From NCBI GenBank assembly GCA_951217055.1, contig OX578280.1, positions 66,498,513 through 66,562,512 on the forward strand: 64,000 nt of DNA. The letters are read 5' to 3'. The stretch's first letter is position 1. Every line of letters begins with the position of its first letter. Below, piece after piece: positions 22,110-34,800 of this stretch. The stretch comes from Gerris lacustris. Lineage: Eukaryota > Arthropoda > Insecta > Hemiptera > Gerridae. The notes under the pieces were generated by a model. It did not search any database. It had not been told where the DNA came from and saw only the letters and a program-made list of their open reading frames with translations. Position numbers and translations under genes: made by a program.

Positions 22110-22730
22110 ATAATTGGTATTGACCTCAACAGCTCATTATATAGTCGTAATTAAATAAACTTAAGGAGGTTGAGATGATACTTGGCACTGACCTCAACAG
22201 CTCATAATATACTCATAATTAAATAAACTTAAGGTGGTTAAGATGATAGTTGGCACTGACCTCAACAGCTCATAATATAGTCGTAATTAAATAAACTTAA
22301 GGTGGTTGAGATGATGGTTGGTATTGACCTCAACAGCTCATAATATAGTTGTAATTAAACAAACTTAAGGAGGTTGAGATGATACTTGGCACTGACCTCA
22401 ACAGCTCATAATATGCTCATAATTAAATAAACTTAAGGTTGTTGAGATGATGGTTGGTATTGACCTCAACAGCTCATAATATAGTTGTAATTAAATAAAC
22501 TTAAGGAGGTTGAGATGATACTTGGCACTGACCTCAACAGCTCATAATATACTCATAATTAAATAAACTTAAGGTTGTTGAGATGATACTTGGCACTGAC
22601 CTCAACAGCTCATAATATAGTCGTAATTAAATAAACTTAAGGGGGTTAAGATGATGCTTGGTATTGAACTCAACAGCTCATAATATAGTATTAATTAAAT
22701 AAACTTGAGTTGGTTGAGATGCCAAAAGTA
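22110..22730 (+). repeat. Minisatellite, 68 bp unit, about 9 copies
   Basis: The core is GACCTCAACAGCTCATAATA, followed by TAATTAAATAAACTTAAGG and a GAGATGAT block. Successive 'CCTCAACAG' blocks are 68 bp apart. Copies alternate between 'GGTATTG' and 'GGCACTG' openings, hinting at a higher-order dimer. Confidence 0.92.
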
Positions 22731-25700
22731 TGTTGAGCTGTAAGCTATAAGCTCACAGGTATTTGTACTAAACTAAGGGGGAAAACAAGTAAACATATCA
22801 ACCATATATTTATATGTATATATATTTGTTTTTTCTTATTGATACATGCTTAAGTCTTATCTCTAGAAAAACCTCTGAAATAAATAAATAATCAAATATT
22901 ACAGAGTGGTCAGTAAAAAACTAAGGAATTGTCATTTTTCCTTTTTGACAAAAACATATTAAATACAGACAAGATTAAAATTATACGAGGGCAATCCATC
23001 AAGCCGACATTTCTATACAAACCCTTCATTTTCCTTCAACAACGCAATTTTATTGTTATTTCCAAAAAAAATTAAGAAAGTAGACGTCGTACTTTCATTC
23101 TAGTTACTTTCGTATCTACTCCATTTTATCTGATTTTTTTTTGTTTTGGGAAAAAAAAAATATATATATAATTTTCAATTATACACAATGTAGTTTTTAT
23201 CAGTTTTCTATTATTGCCTCCATTATGTTGATTTTTTTCCACTCTTTGCACATGTTTTATTTATTTTCTCTAATTATTTTTACAAGCGTTCATAATTCAT
23301 TTTTTTTTTTTCATAATAAATTGCAAAGACAATTGCATCCACCATTTATTTGTTAAAACACAAAAACAAAACAAAAAAAAAAACAGGATCGAATTCTAAT
23401 TTATAGTTGAGCAAAAACTAATTACTCTTTCGTTATATAAAGTAAACAATTCATGTAAATATACTTTCTTAAATTATAAAAAAAAAAAGTTTTGTTTTCA
23501 CTAACAAAATAAAAAAAAGAGGAAATCAGTCACAAATTTATTTTTTTCGATTAAAAACAAAATAAATATTTTTTAAAGAAAAGAGATAAAAATATTTTAA
23601 TTTAAGAAATAATAAAATTAATAATTGTCTTATTAATTTAATTAGCTAGTTCAACGGTCCATTTTTTATCCATATTTTGTAAATTTATAAATGCGCCGAC
23701 ATACTTTATAAAAGTACCAATTTATAAATTTGAAAATAATAATACAATAAAATCTTATTTTTTATTATATTTTTTTTTTAACCAATTGATTATAAGCTAA
23801 GGTTGTTAAAAAAAAAAAAAGTTCATGTAAAGGATCGATCTGAAATTTAAAATAACTTATGTAATATTGCTGACTTTGGTAAGTAAATAATGATAGACTA
23901 GTGGGAAAATTCCACTAGAATTATTATACAAGACAAGGAAATTACAATGTAAAAAGTGTGCTACGGACAACTAAAATAATGAATTATTTGAGTTTTTAAG
24001 TGATTTCAAGACAACAGTCTATAGTACCGTAACAGAGCAGAATTGACACTCGACAATGCAGTGGTGCAGCCACATGAAGCAGTGATGTTACTCACTAGCA
24101 GTGAGACACACTTAGCAGCAAATTGTGAGTGGAAAATAGTGCTGCAAATTTTAATTTAAGTTGCCACTCCTATTAAATTGATCAAGTATTGATTATTATT
24201 CTTTTAAGGATCTTATCTTCTCCCAAATTTATTAATAATTAACTGTCAAATATATCCTTTTTCCGAAATTGATTAATTATTTTGTAAATAGTAAAGAAAT
24301 CTGTAAAATGATTGTTTGATTTATTTTAGAAACTACAATAAAACAAATATAAAACGACAGTAATCATACTAAAATACAAGCCACAGCTAATAGATGATTT
24401 GGACAAAGTAAAAAAAGAGACAAAATAAATAACTTGTGTATAACACACTAATATCTGAAAAATGGTATTCAATCGTATATTAAAATAACTTTGATTTTAA
24501 AATAAAAAAGTATCCGAGCTGTGGAAACAGATAAATAAGTTCATTGTAACAGTAAATCACAACATTTTGTTAATTTGTTTAAATAACTCGTAAAACACAT
24601 TTGAGGAGAAAATGCTAATTTACAAGTTTTCTGTCTCGTGATTTCTTTACCCTTTTTGTTTAGTTTTTTCTCTTTTTCTTTTTATTTCTTGATGTTTTAA
24701 TTAGTTAAGTTTTCTTCTTCTTAATTGTTTTAATTAGTTAAAGTTTTGTGTAATCGAGTTATTAATCGGCAGATGCAATATATTTAGTTCTCTTTTATTC
24801 TACCGATAAAAATTCTACGTTTAAGTCTTGTGACTAATGAACTGGGATATTTAATTATTTATAAATTGTAACACAATTATTGAAAAAAAAAAAATTTCTT
24901 TTGTTAAGATTACATTTGTTTTTCTACTTAAATGTTTATTATTATTTTTGCAATAAGTTTTAACATTTTTTTTTTTAAATACATTTTTATCTTGTAGGTA
25001 TATTTATTATTTATTTGTATATTTGATAAATATTTGTTTGTTTACATCTAGTCACAGCAGTGATATGGTGTCAATATGTAAATAAATCGAAGTTCGGATT
25101 TAAAAAAGAAACAATTTTTTTTTTTTTGTATAAAAAGTTTAAGACACTCATATTTTTTTTTTGTTTTTGTATAATTTTGATTCAAAAATTAAAGAAAATA
25201 AAAAAAAAGTTTTTCTTTACAAATAACTTGTATTTAAATTAACATGGTTTATTTTTATTAACATTACTAAATATTATTGACTTTTATTAAACATAATAAA
25301 AGTTTAACTAATTATATTATTACATACAATTGAAATCACAATACAAACATTCTTAAGGAGAATAATTTATTTTTCCCCACTAAAATTAAATTTAAAAAAA
25401 AAAGTTATTAAATGAGCTAAATTCTCGAGTCTATGCCCAAGGGTTAGATTTTTATTAAAATCAAGTCAAATTTAGATTTAAAAAAAAAAAACTTTATTTT
25501 TGTAGATGAAATAAACTAATGTATACAAAAATGTTTTTTTTATTTCAGCAATGATTTTATTTTATTATTTAAAAAAAACAAAAAAAAACATTTAAGTAAC
25601 AACATTGAGTTAATATTTATAATTGCAAATGCAAGTTAAAATAAAATAAAAAAACACTTAACCGAGTCATAAATCTGCTTTAGTAATTTTTTTTTTAAAA

Positions 25701-25862
25701 ATGTAATTATTTTCTTCTAAATATTTTTTCTGTTTTTTTTTTGTTTTTTTTTTGTTTTTTTTTTAAATTTTCCAATTAATAAATATTTTGAGTATTAAAG
25801 TAGTGAGGAGATTGAATGGGAGCCTGGCGTATTGGAATGCTTGATCTTATCGATACATTTAG

Positions 25863-26210
25863 CTACATCTTGAGACGTGGATGCAACATTGCATCAGAGT
25901 TGCATCCCCATCTCAAGATGAGTCTCATCAATACAATGAGCCACATCTTGAGATGTGGATGCAACATTGCATCAGTGTTGCATCCCCATCTCAAGATGTG
26001 TCTCATCAATACAATGAGCCACATCTTGAGAAGTGGATGCAACATTTCACCAGTGTTCCATATATCAAGATGAGTTTCATCAATACATTTAGCCACATCA
26101 TGAGATGTGGATGCAACATTGCATCAGAGTTGGATCCAAACCTCAAGATGTGTCTTGTCAATACATTTAGACACAACTTGAGATGTGGATGCAATATTGC
26201 ATCGATTGCC
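25863..26210 (+). repeat. Minisatellite of hairpin units, about 77 bp, 5 copies
   Basis: Each unit contains CATCTTGAGATGTGGATGCA and, about 20 bp later, the near-reverse-complement TGCATCC..CATCTCAAGATG, joined by CAACATTGCATCAG. Every unit can therefore fold on itself, and neighbouring units can pair too. Linkers read TGTCTCATCAATACA. Open frames on both strands through it are repeat artefacts. Confidence 0.9.
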
Positions 26211-26361
26211 ATCACCTCAACTAGAAATAATATAATATAGATATGAGATTGTATAAAAATAAAATTGACTTGAAATCTACCCTTTAGTTTCAGTCGAGGG
26301 CAATTAAACGAGACATTTTAATTTTATTTAACTCTTAGGTAAAAAAAAAAAAATAATAATT

Positions 26362-26368
26362 GGCAGTG
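26362..26368 (-). promoter_or_regulatory. miR-34 seed-match site
   Basis: The minus strand reads CACTGCCA, a full 8mer match to the miR-34 seed. It is the isolated member of a group whose other three lie at 28468-28853. Confidence 0.3.
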
Positions 26369-26693
26369 ATTATAATTGATGTCGTCTTTCGTTTTAAATT
26401 TAATTTTACTTATTTTAAGCAAAATTATTTATAATTTTTTACTATAAAAAAAAGCAAGTTATTAAATAATAAATAAAATAACTATTAAAAATTACAAAAA
26501 AAAGTAAAAATTCCCTAAAAATAGATAATTTACAAAGCCAAAGTCCAACTAATAGTTTTAAAGCAAGATTTCCTAACAAAAATATTTGCTACAATTTTCA
26601 CACTTTATTTTCTGAAAAAAATGAAATTACACCAGTCTATTTAGACCTTAAAGCAACTTCTACAATTTTAATATTGACTAATGTAATCAATCA

Positions 26694-26783
26694 GAGATCA
26701 TTCTAAAATGAATGACGACTAATATAACCCATCGGAGATCATTCTAAAATGAATGATGACTAATGTAAACCAATCAGAGATCA
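26694..26783 (-). promoter_or_regulatory. Three bantam seed-match sites in a short repeat
   Basis: The minus strand reads TGATCTC at 26694-26700, 26735-26741 and 26777-26783. The spacing is about 41-42 bp, inside a degenerate tandem repeat that also contains TTCTAAAATGAATGA. Two copies extend the match to AATGATCTC. A fourth, full 8mer site (TGATCTCA) is at 31579-31586. Confidence 0.35.
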
Positions 26784-26858
26784 TTATTTTTTTTATTAAT
26801 AATTTTACTTTATTTTTAACAAAACAAAAAATAATATAATTATTTCTATAAGACATTT

Positions 26859-26889
<31 letters not shown>

Positions 26890-27329
26890 TACAGATGTTC
26901 ATTACAAATAAAAAGTCAATAAAAAAAATGGCACAATATTTTTTTTTTTCTATAACATTGAAAGAAAAACATTCGGATATTTAATAGATTATTTTATTAG
27001 CTCTCTTGTCATTGTCATAAAAAGAATCATGTAAATATGACTTTAGGGTTTGCTTTTATCAAAAAAAAAAATTAATGGCAGAAGGGAAAAGGAGTAAATT
27101 TAAGATTTACACCTTTATGTCGACTCTAAAACTGATAGCTTCTCTTAGACAGATATTGACGCAGTTGAACCGTCTTCATAGTTCTAAACATTCTTCCATA
27201 CTAGTTGTATTAAGGTCAATCCCTTTATCGACTGCAAGTGGTCATTATTACCCCTACCCCTGTATTGGTTCAGTCAATATCAGGTAATAGCTGACTAATT
27301 CTCTTTTTAAGCTAAATTAATAAATCAGC

Positions 27330-27806
27330 ACTTAATGTTTCACCATGTTTCAACATTAAGTGCTGATGAACAATGTTCCAACATTAAGTGCTGATGAACA
27401 ATGGTTCGACATTAAGTGCTGATGAACAATGGTTCGACATTAAGTGCTGATGAACAATGTTTCAACATTAAGTGCTGATGAACAATGTTTCAACATTAAG
27501 TGCTGGTGAACAATGTTTCAACATTAAGAGCTGATTAACAATGTTTCAACATTAAGTGCTGGTGAACAATGTTTCAACATTAAGAGCTGATTAACAATAT
27601 TTCAACATTAAGTGCTGATGAACAATGTTTCAACATTAAGTGCTGATGAACAATGTTTCAACATTAAGTGCTGGTGAACAATGTTTCAACATTAAGTGCT
27701 GGTGAACAATGTTTCAACATTAAGTGCTGATGAACAATGTTTCAACATTAAGTGCTGATGAACAATGTTTCAACATTAAGTGCTGATGAACAATGTTTCA
27801 ACATAA
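27330..27806 (+). repeat. Minisatellite, 28 bp unit, about 17 copies
   Basis: The unit is TTTCAACATTAAGTGCTGAT plus GAACAATG, repeated head to tail with few substitutions (GATG or GGTG, AAGTGC or AAGAGC). Exact spacing is 28 bp. Confidence 0.93.
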
Positions 27807-28467
27807 GTGGAAAGATGAAAGAAATTGAGGTTTGACCTTTCTGAAAGTATAATCCATGATACTGAAAATAGCAAACAGGTATCTTGTTTGCTCTATTGTC
27901 AAAAAAACAACGATATTACAATAAAAACTAATTTTGATAAGGTACCAGAATCATGGTCAAGAAAAGTGTTCTAAATGAACGTTCATTATCTAGAAACTAA
28001 ATCTCCCATTGATTTTTGATGTGCCCACTACTTGTAATACAGATTCCCAGTTAATATTTTAAATTATTATTATTATTTTTTTTTTTTTTTTTTTTCACTT
28101 TCTCGAATAAAGAAAAAGTATTGTTTAAAAAGAAAAAGAAAAAAAAAAAATCAACATTATATTTAATATTTGAGACAAAATATGTTACAATTTCATCGGT
28201 CCATTAAATTTCATAAGACCGATATTTTAAATTAGAAAATATCAGTTATAGAATTTATTTTTAAGATTCACCTTTTTTTTCTTATATTGACAAAGTTATT
28301 CAATGAAAAGAGAGCATCTACAAATATAAACTATGAAAATAAAGTTAAAACCAAATGTCATGAATTAAAAAAAAGGAATAAAAATCTATTTCTTTAATTA
28401 TGTTTACAAACAAATGAAGTAAATGCAGACAAATATAAAAAAATAATAAAAAGGTTCAATATATATT

Positions 28468-28853
28468 GGCAGTGAGACAAGCACAGCTCTTGGTTGTCTC
28501 ATATATATATATTTTTTTTTTTTTTTCAATTTTTTATTTATTATCATATTTGCTGTCGGCTTATTTAAAAAAAAAAAACATGATTTTTAAAAATGGGCAG
28601 TGAAATGTTTAGAATCACTGAATTGTCATTTTAAATACATTTTATTAACGATAATGGACATTTGTTTACAAGTAAAATCAAACAATAAAAAAAAATATAT
28701 ATATTAATATACAAATTAAATTGTACGATTTAACAATAAAATTTATAAATAATACAGTTCCGTACACTAAAATTAACATTTGGCTTCGGTTAACGGACCG
28801 AAGCCAAAATTATCAAGTTAATTAAAAATTACCAGACTTTATTGATGGCAGTG
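28468..28853 (-). promoter_or_regulatory. Cluster of three miR-34 seed-match sites
   Basis: The minus strand reads CACTGCC at 28468-28474, 28596-28602 and 28847-28853. The first and third continue as CACTGCCA (8mer). A perfect stem-loop (28779-28808) lies between the second and third sites. Confidence 0.35.
28779..28808. other. Perfect stem-loop
   Basis: The arms TTTGGCTTCGGT and ACCGAAGCCAAA are exact reverse complements around the six-base loop TAACGG. It is strikingly G/C-rich for this region. It could be an RNA hairpin in a jing 3' UTR or a protein-binding palindrome. The function is unknown. Confidence 0.55.
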
Positions 28854-31800
28854 ATTAACTTGTATTTAAATAAAAATGGTTATATACAACCATATCTTAG
28901 AATAAATAGCAAAAGAAAAAAAAGTCAAGTTCAGGACAAATCAAATATCTTTCAAGAGTGCAACGACTGCTTTCCAAAATAAATATACAATTAAAAATTA
29001 AAATCAAGTCCTGCTGCCAATGTGTAGATGTGTACCTACAAGCATATGTGTATGTGTTATCGATAAGTTTATAGCCCTTTGTTTTTCCAATGTATCCTCG
29101 TTGCTACTTTTGTTATCGTTTTGCATAATTGTTGCCAGCGGCAGGAACACTATATTTATTTTTTTGAAGTAGGACTGGCAACACTCATTTCTTACTTTGA
29201 GGCTTTGCTTCTGTAAGCTTATCTTGATTTCGTTTGCACTATTGCCAAGAAACATGAGGTAAGTTTATTTTTTAATATTTCAATCTAACTTTTATAGAAT
29301 TTTGGCAGTTTATTAATAATTATTATAAATGTATATTTGTATTTTTGATAAAGTTGTACCAAAATGGAGCTAAAGTAGTGTAGAAATTGAAACTTGTTTT
29401 ACCTTCATATGAAGTTACCTTCGATAGGTTACAATATTTTTATGATTTGATAAAAATGGGGCAAAGATCCACGCACTGAATGAGGCAAACGTCCTAATGT
29501 GGACTCTTTTCCCATTTAAAAAGTTTAATCTAAAGATTAATTTAATTTAGTTACTTTTAGTAAAAGTACAAGTTTATAATTTTCAGAGTGTACAAGAGAA
29601 AGAAAGATTGTTTGTGCCCTTTAACCCAACAGATTATGGATAAAGAAAATTATTTATTAAAAGGGGGTTCTCAATCAGAGGTATTTTAATGCTATACTTT
29701 ATATTGTATCTAATATGTTTTTCTTTATCATTCAATATACATGTTCTTTTATGAATTATTTCTCTTTCTTGAATTATTAATTAATTAATACCAAATGGGT
29801 ATTAATTGGTTATTAAGTGGTTTCACGGTGCCAACTGATAATTTTGGTAAAATGGTGCCCCAAAAATGTTGAGAAATTGTTGGAGCATTGAGAGGTGGGG
29901 GATTCTTAGATGGATTGTTGGCCAAAACTCTCAATGCTCCAAAGCAAAAAAAAATTCTCCATGCGGCAAAGCAAATGCTCAAAATTAGCCCTTAACCACA
30001 AAGTGCGGACCTTTGCCCCTACCTACCCTATATATATATATATAATTATAGAACATGATACTTACAAGTCAATGAAATTATTTTATTTTGAAAGGAAAAC
30101 CCCCCAAGAGGTAATATTTGATTGAGACAAACCTGGACTGTTTCACAATCCAAACTTAAGTTATCACTTAAGTCAACACTTCTCTATAAAATATAACTTC
30201 TTCTTGTTATTTTTAACACAACAAACGGATCGATTTGGTCGTTTGCTCTTCAAACGCTAAGAATGAAATCAATTAACATTTAGCCTCGAAGTCTTCGGTC
30301 ATTTGACATTCCATCAATTCCTGCAATTACATCACCAGCTAACAAACCAAAGACAAAATTAAAAATAGCACAAGAGACACGTGTAAATGTTAAGATCTCA
30401 GTCAGATCAAAGCAGAAGTTTTCCCGCACCTTAAGGAATCAACACACACTAGCTCAAGACTCCTGAGGTTATCACAACCACTTTAGTAGTGGAAGCACAT
30501 CAGTTTTTAGTAATGTCTGCCATTTATCTGCTAGGTGGTATGAACTCGGCAGGCCTGGTAATGGTTTAGAAGCCGAAAAAAAGTAAAGAAGGTGACTAAA
30601 AATTGTGAAAACGGAAAAATCCTATGACAAAAAAAATAAATAAAAAAGGAAAATCCACCATTACCCACCCTCTAATTTCCCTTTTTTATTTATTTTTTTG
30701 TATTTTTTAATTTTTATTTCACAAAATTAACAAAATCATCAGCTTTAAAAGAACATTAGTTATAGTGGTAGTTACTACCAACTACAGTTACTACATACTA
30801 GTTACTAAATACCTTAATAGGATGCAAAATTAGTTTACAAGCAATAATATTATATCCATTGCCTACTATTGATTTTTAATTAAGAATTGAGTATCATAAG
30901 AAAAAATATTTTTCAAAACAAAGTTAGTAATACTTTGGAACTTGGAACCAGAACTTATACGGGGGATTCCGCTAAATAAGGATCTCTACTCTCTTCTTTA
31001 ACTAAATCACAGTCCCAGAGTAGCTAATAAAAATTACCAGGCCTGCATATGTCTTATGCAATGTAAATCTATTTTGTCGTATATATAGTAATAATTATAA
31101 TTGCCCTGTCAAATGAGACCAAAACCTCCCAAATTTAACTTTTTCTCACAAAGACTCAGAATTTAGAAAATATAAATACCACAAGTTTAATCTCAAACCC
31201 AGGTTCAGATGCTTCAATCTGACTGATTGACAAGTTGATGGTAAGCTAAAGATCGATAAAGAAATCGATACTAATTAAGGTGGAGGGACTTATTATGAAT
31301 AAGACTTCACACTCGGTATATTTAAGTGGTAAGTATTTAAATAAGTCTTTTTGGGGTTTCATAAGAAACGTTCTTAAATTTTGAGGTTTTTAAAAAAATA
31401 CTAATTATACGCTCCTTTATACAGACATTGGATTTTAAGAAACGACCATGTCAAAAAAAGATCAAGTGTCAGAAGAGCATCGTCGGCCATCATGAAATAT
31501 AATTAAAAAAAAAAAAAGTTGACCTCTAAAACCGGCATTTTTATATTCGACCTGATCTTCAGAATAATAGACGTCAAGTGAGATCAACTGTCCTCAAAAT
31601 AAATGTCAAGTATAAAATTATATGTTTTAGATAAGACTAAAATCAATTGAACTACGTTATCCTTTGTATTAGAGTTTTGACAGCAGGACCGAGGATTAGG
31701 GAATTTAGAAAAATGTAATTAACTTAATCGATTAATTAAAGTAAGAAAGAATTTAATTTGCCGGCTTAACATGACAAAAAAAAACAAAAAAAACTTTGCT

Positions 31801-34800
31801 TTAAGTTGCTTCTAATAATTTTGTCATACTTAGTAGAAATATTAGAAGTGTAAAAATGTTAAAGAGAAGCACTAAAACATTAGAATCTATTTAGAATTTA
31901 GCTGTTCGGTGTAGATGCACCTTTATAAATAACCCGGGTAATTTAACGACCACGACAAAAAACACACGTACAAAAAGGTATAAGGCAAAAATCTCTAATA
32001 TTTAATGTCAAGGCATCCGTTTTTTAATTATATCTAAACTAGGAAAATCCCGTAGGGATTTGAGAAGAGGGTAAAGGTACATACATTTATCCGTTTACCG
32101 ATAAATATATAATTATAGTGTATTAAAAAACAACAAAAGTCAATTTATAAAGTAATCAATTTATTTTTTTAAGGCTGGAGAGAGGGAAACAGATAAAACT
32201 TGTTTGACAAAATATTCAAGCAATCAGTCCGTTCTCGACATTTATTTTTAAAACAAACAAATATTTCATACTACGGGAGAAAAGAACAAACGGGAAGTAA
32301 AAGAGTCGACTACGCAGCAGTGTTCAAGAGTTGTTACAAAGTGCATTCAACAGGTAATAAGGGGCCTAACGTTACCAAGCTTTGTCAATTTCATTATTTT
32401 CAACTCGACTCTTAGCAGGAGGGAGAATTCGAGTCCGATTCTATAATAGAAGGCTTTATACTCGACTTGTCGATATATATATCATATATATGTAATACGT
32501 GTATATTTATATTACTACCTCTATAAACAACTATTTCATATATTGTTTGTTTCTGTTTAATATATATTATTCTTTGCTAAAATCCAATCTATATACAATT
32601 CCAATATTTATTACTTTTTTCTTTAGTTTAAGGTTTGGGGAACTTGTCCAGCCGATAATAATACATAATATTTACAAGTAAATAGTTTCATTTATCAATT
32701 TCTATAATTTCATCTCCTTAACATATCTTTATATATATGTGTATATATATATAACTTTTCCTATATTATATAATCTAAACCAAATTACATAGTGGCGTCT
32801 CATCCCCTTCTTTTTCTTTCTTTCTCAATTATTTTACTATATCTTTACAATACCGGTCCCTATCAAGTTTATTTTACATCCAATTCAAAAAAATCATAAT
32901 CTTACAATTGTATACGTGTTTTTAAAAAAAGATTATTTTGATTTATATAAATAAATTTTTAAAAAAAAATTCATAAAGAAATTTGAGTATGTTTTGTGGA
33001 TTTAAAATGAAAAACGTGAAACAGATAATACAAGTGAAACAGAAAATAAAAGTGTAACAGTAGAAATGAGGTAACTTTCCAACTGTAGCAGTAAATATTT
33101 CAATGACCACTGATTTGAATTAATATTTTTTAGTCATCAATAACTTTAATGACCAGGTCAAGTTCATGTAAAACATCTCTATCTATTGATTGACAAATTC
33201 ATTATTTTAACATTTTATTCTTTAAATTCATTACACAGTTAACAACATAAATTTTCTAATTAACAAATTACAGGAAAGCCTTAAATTTAGATTCTTTTAA
33301 AAAATTATCAAGCTATATTTAATAATTTTAAACTATTTTTTTAAACCCAGTTTATTAAATTGAGATTAAAATGTATTAGGACATGTAAATGTATTTAGTA
33401 TCTGAAAATGACTCGATGAGATAAATAAACTTTAAATCAAAATAATCCTTTTTTTTTTTACTTTTCCTTTACAAGCAAATCAACAAATGGGTTGTAGAAA
33501 ATCACATCTCATTACACTTTGCACTTAAAAATTTGGTTTCTTTGCCTTTTCTTTAACACACGCTCCAAGAGAAACTCCAAAAATATAATCCGTTTCTTAA
33601 GAAACCAGACAGGATCTTACAACGTTTTAGCTCTTTTTTTAAGTTTAAAAAAAAAATTAAAACCGAATCCCATTGGTTGATTGTCCTAATACAATATTTG
33701 GCTATGTTTTAAGCAGAATTACAGTCTGTATAAAACATTATCTTATTGTAATTTTTTATGATAAAACTATTTTACTCTTTGATCTTTACTGAACAAAATA
33801 CACACGTAAAAATGATTGTTACGCTGTTTATATTGTTAAGAGCTAAAAACAATCTGATAAAACGATATAAGGAAGATACATAGATATGTTTTGGAGTTTC
33901 TTTTAGATTACAAGGTTTAATTTTCACAAAAGTTCCTTTTACATTTTCATTCTTAAGATATTGGAAAAAATACAATAATAATAACGATAATCGCTTAAAA
34001 TACAAGAAATAAAAATACACTTTACCAGCCGGCCCCAAACCGGTTCTTGTCGTAGGAGACGACAAACTTATCGCTAAGCTGTCATCTCTAGGCAGTAAAC
34101 TTTCAAATATACATCGCTAGATAAATAAAGTGCCGTCCAGATCGTCGACACAAATTACTAAGAAGACATTGTTTTGTGCCGTAAAAAAAAAATTTTTTTT
34201 GACAAGTTTTAACGTTTACTTGAGCCAAAAAGGTGATTATTTATTTAATTTTCTTTTTATCGGATTAGTTTTGTATTTCATCAGGGGCAAAACAATTGAC
34301 AAATTTTATGTAGAGAGAGAGAAAAACAAAATAAATAATCACCTGCCTAATAATAATGAAATACTTTTTTTAACCAAGTTTTTCGCCCGATATCTTCAGA
34401 CGACATTTAAGTCGATGATAATAATGTCACAATATTACAATAATTTTTTTTCGACTTAAGTATTTCTTTAATAAAAAAAAAAAAAAAAAAAAATCAATAA
34501 AAACTAATGAAAAAAAAATAGTAGTAGAGAAAATTATCTAAACAAAATTAATTACTAACTAATATAAAAAATGAAAGAAATTAAAATTTAACAGAGCAGT
34601 CCGCCTTAATAGACTAACTCAGATTATTTCTATCTAGCAAGGCCCCAAATCATTTTTGGTTATCGACTACTAACAACAGCACTCTTATGAATAGCTAACG
34701 AGTGCTGTTTAGCACACGTATAAAGGATACCTTTCTACTTATGACACGAGTATGTCGGAATCTCAGCTTAGAGTGAAACTTGTTCCAAATTAAAAAGTTT

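Noticed and set aside
22110..22730. CRISPR-like regular repeats
   Set aside because: The units are contiguous tandem repeats with no unique spacers, in a eukaryotic genome. The same applies to the arrays at 27330 and 49975.
25816..26240. Overlapping open frames on both strands
   Set aside because: All arise from the hairpin minisatellite and mirror each other on the two strands.
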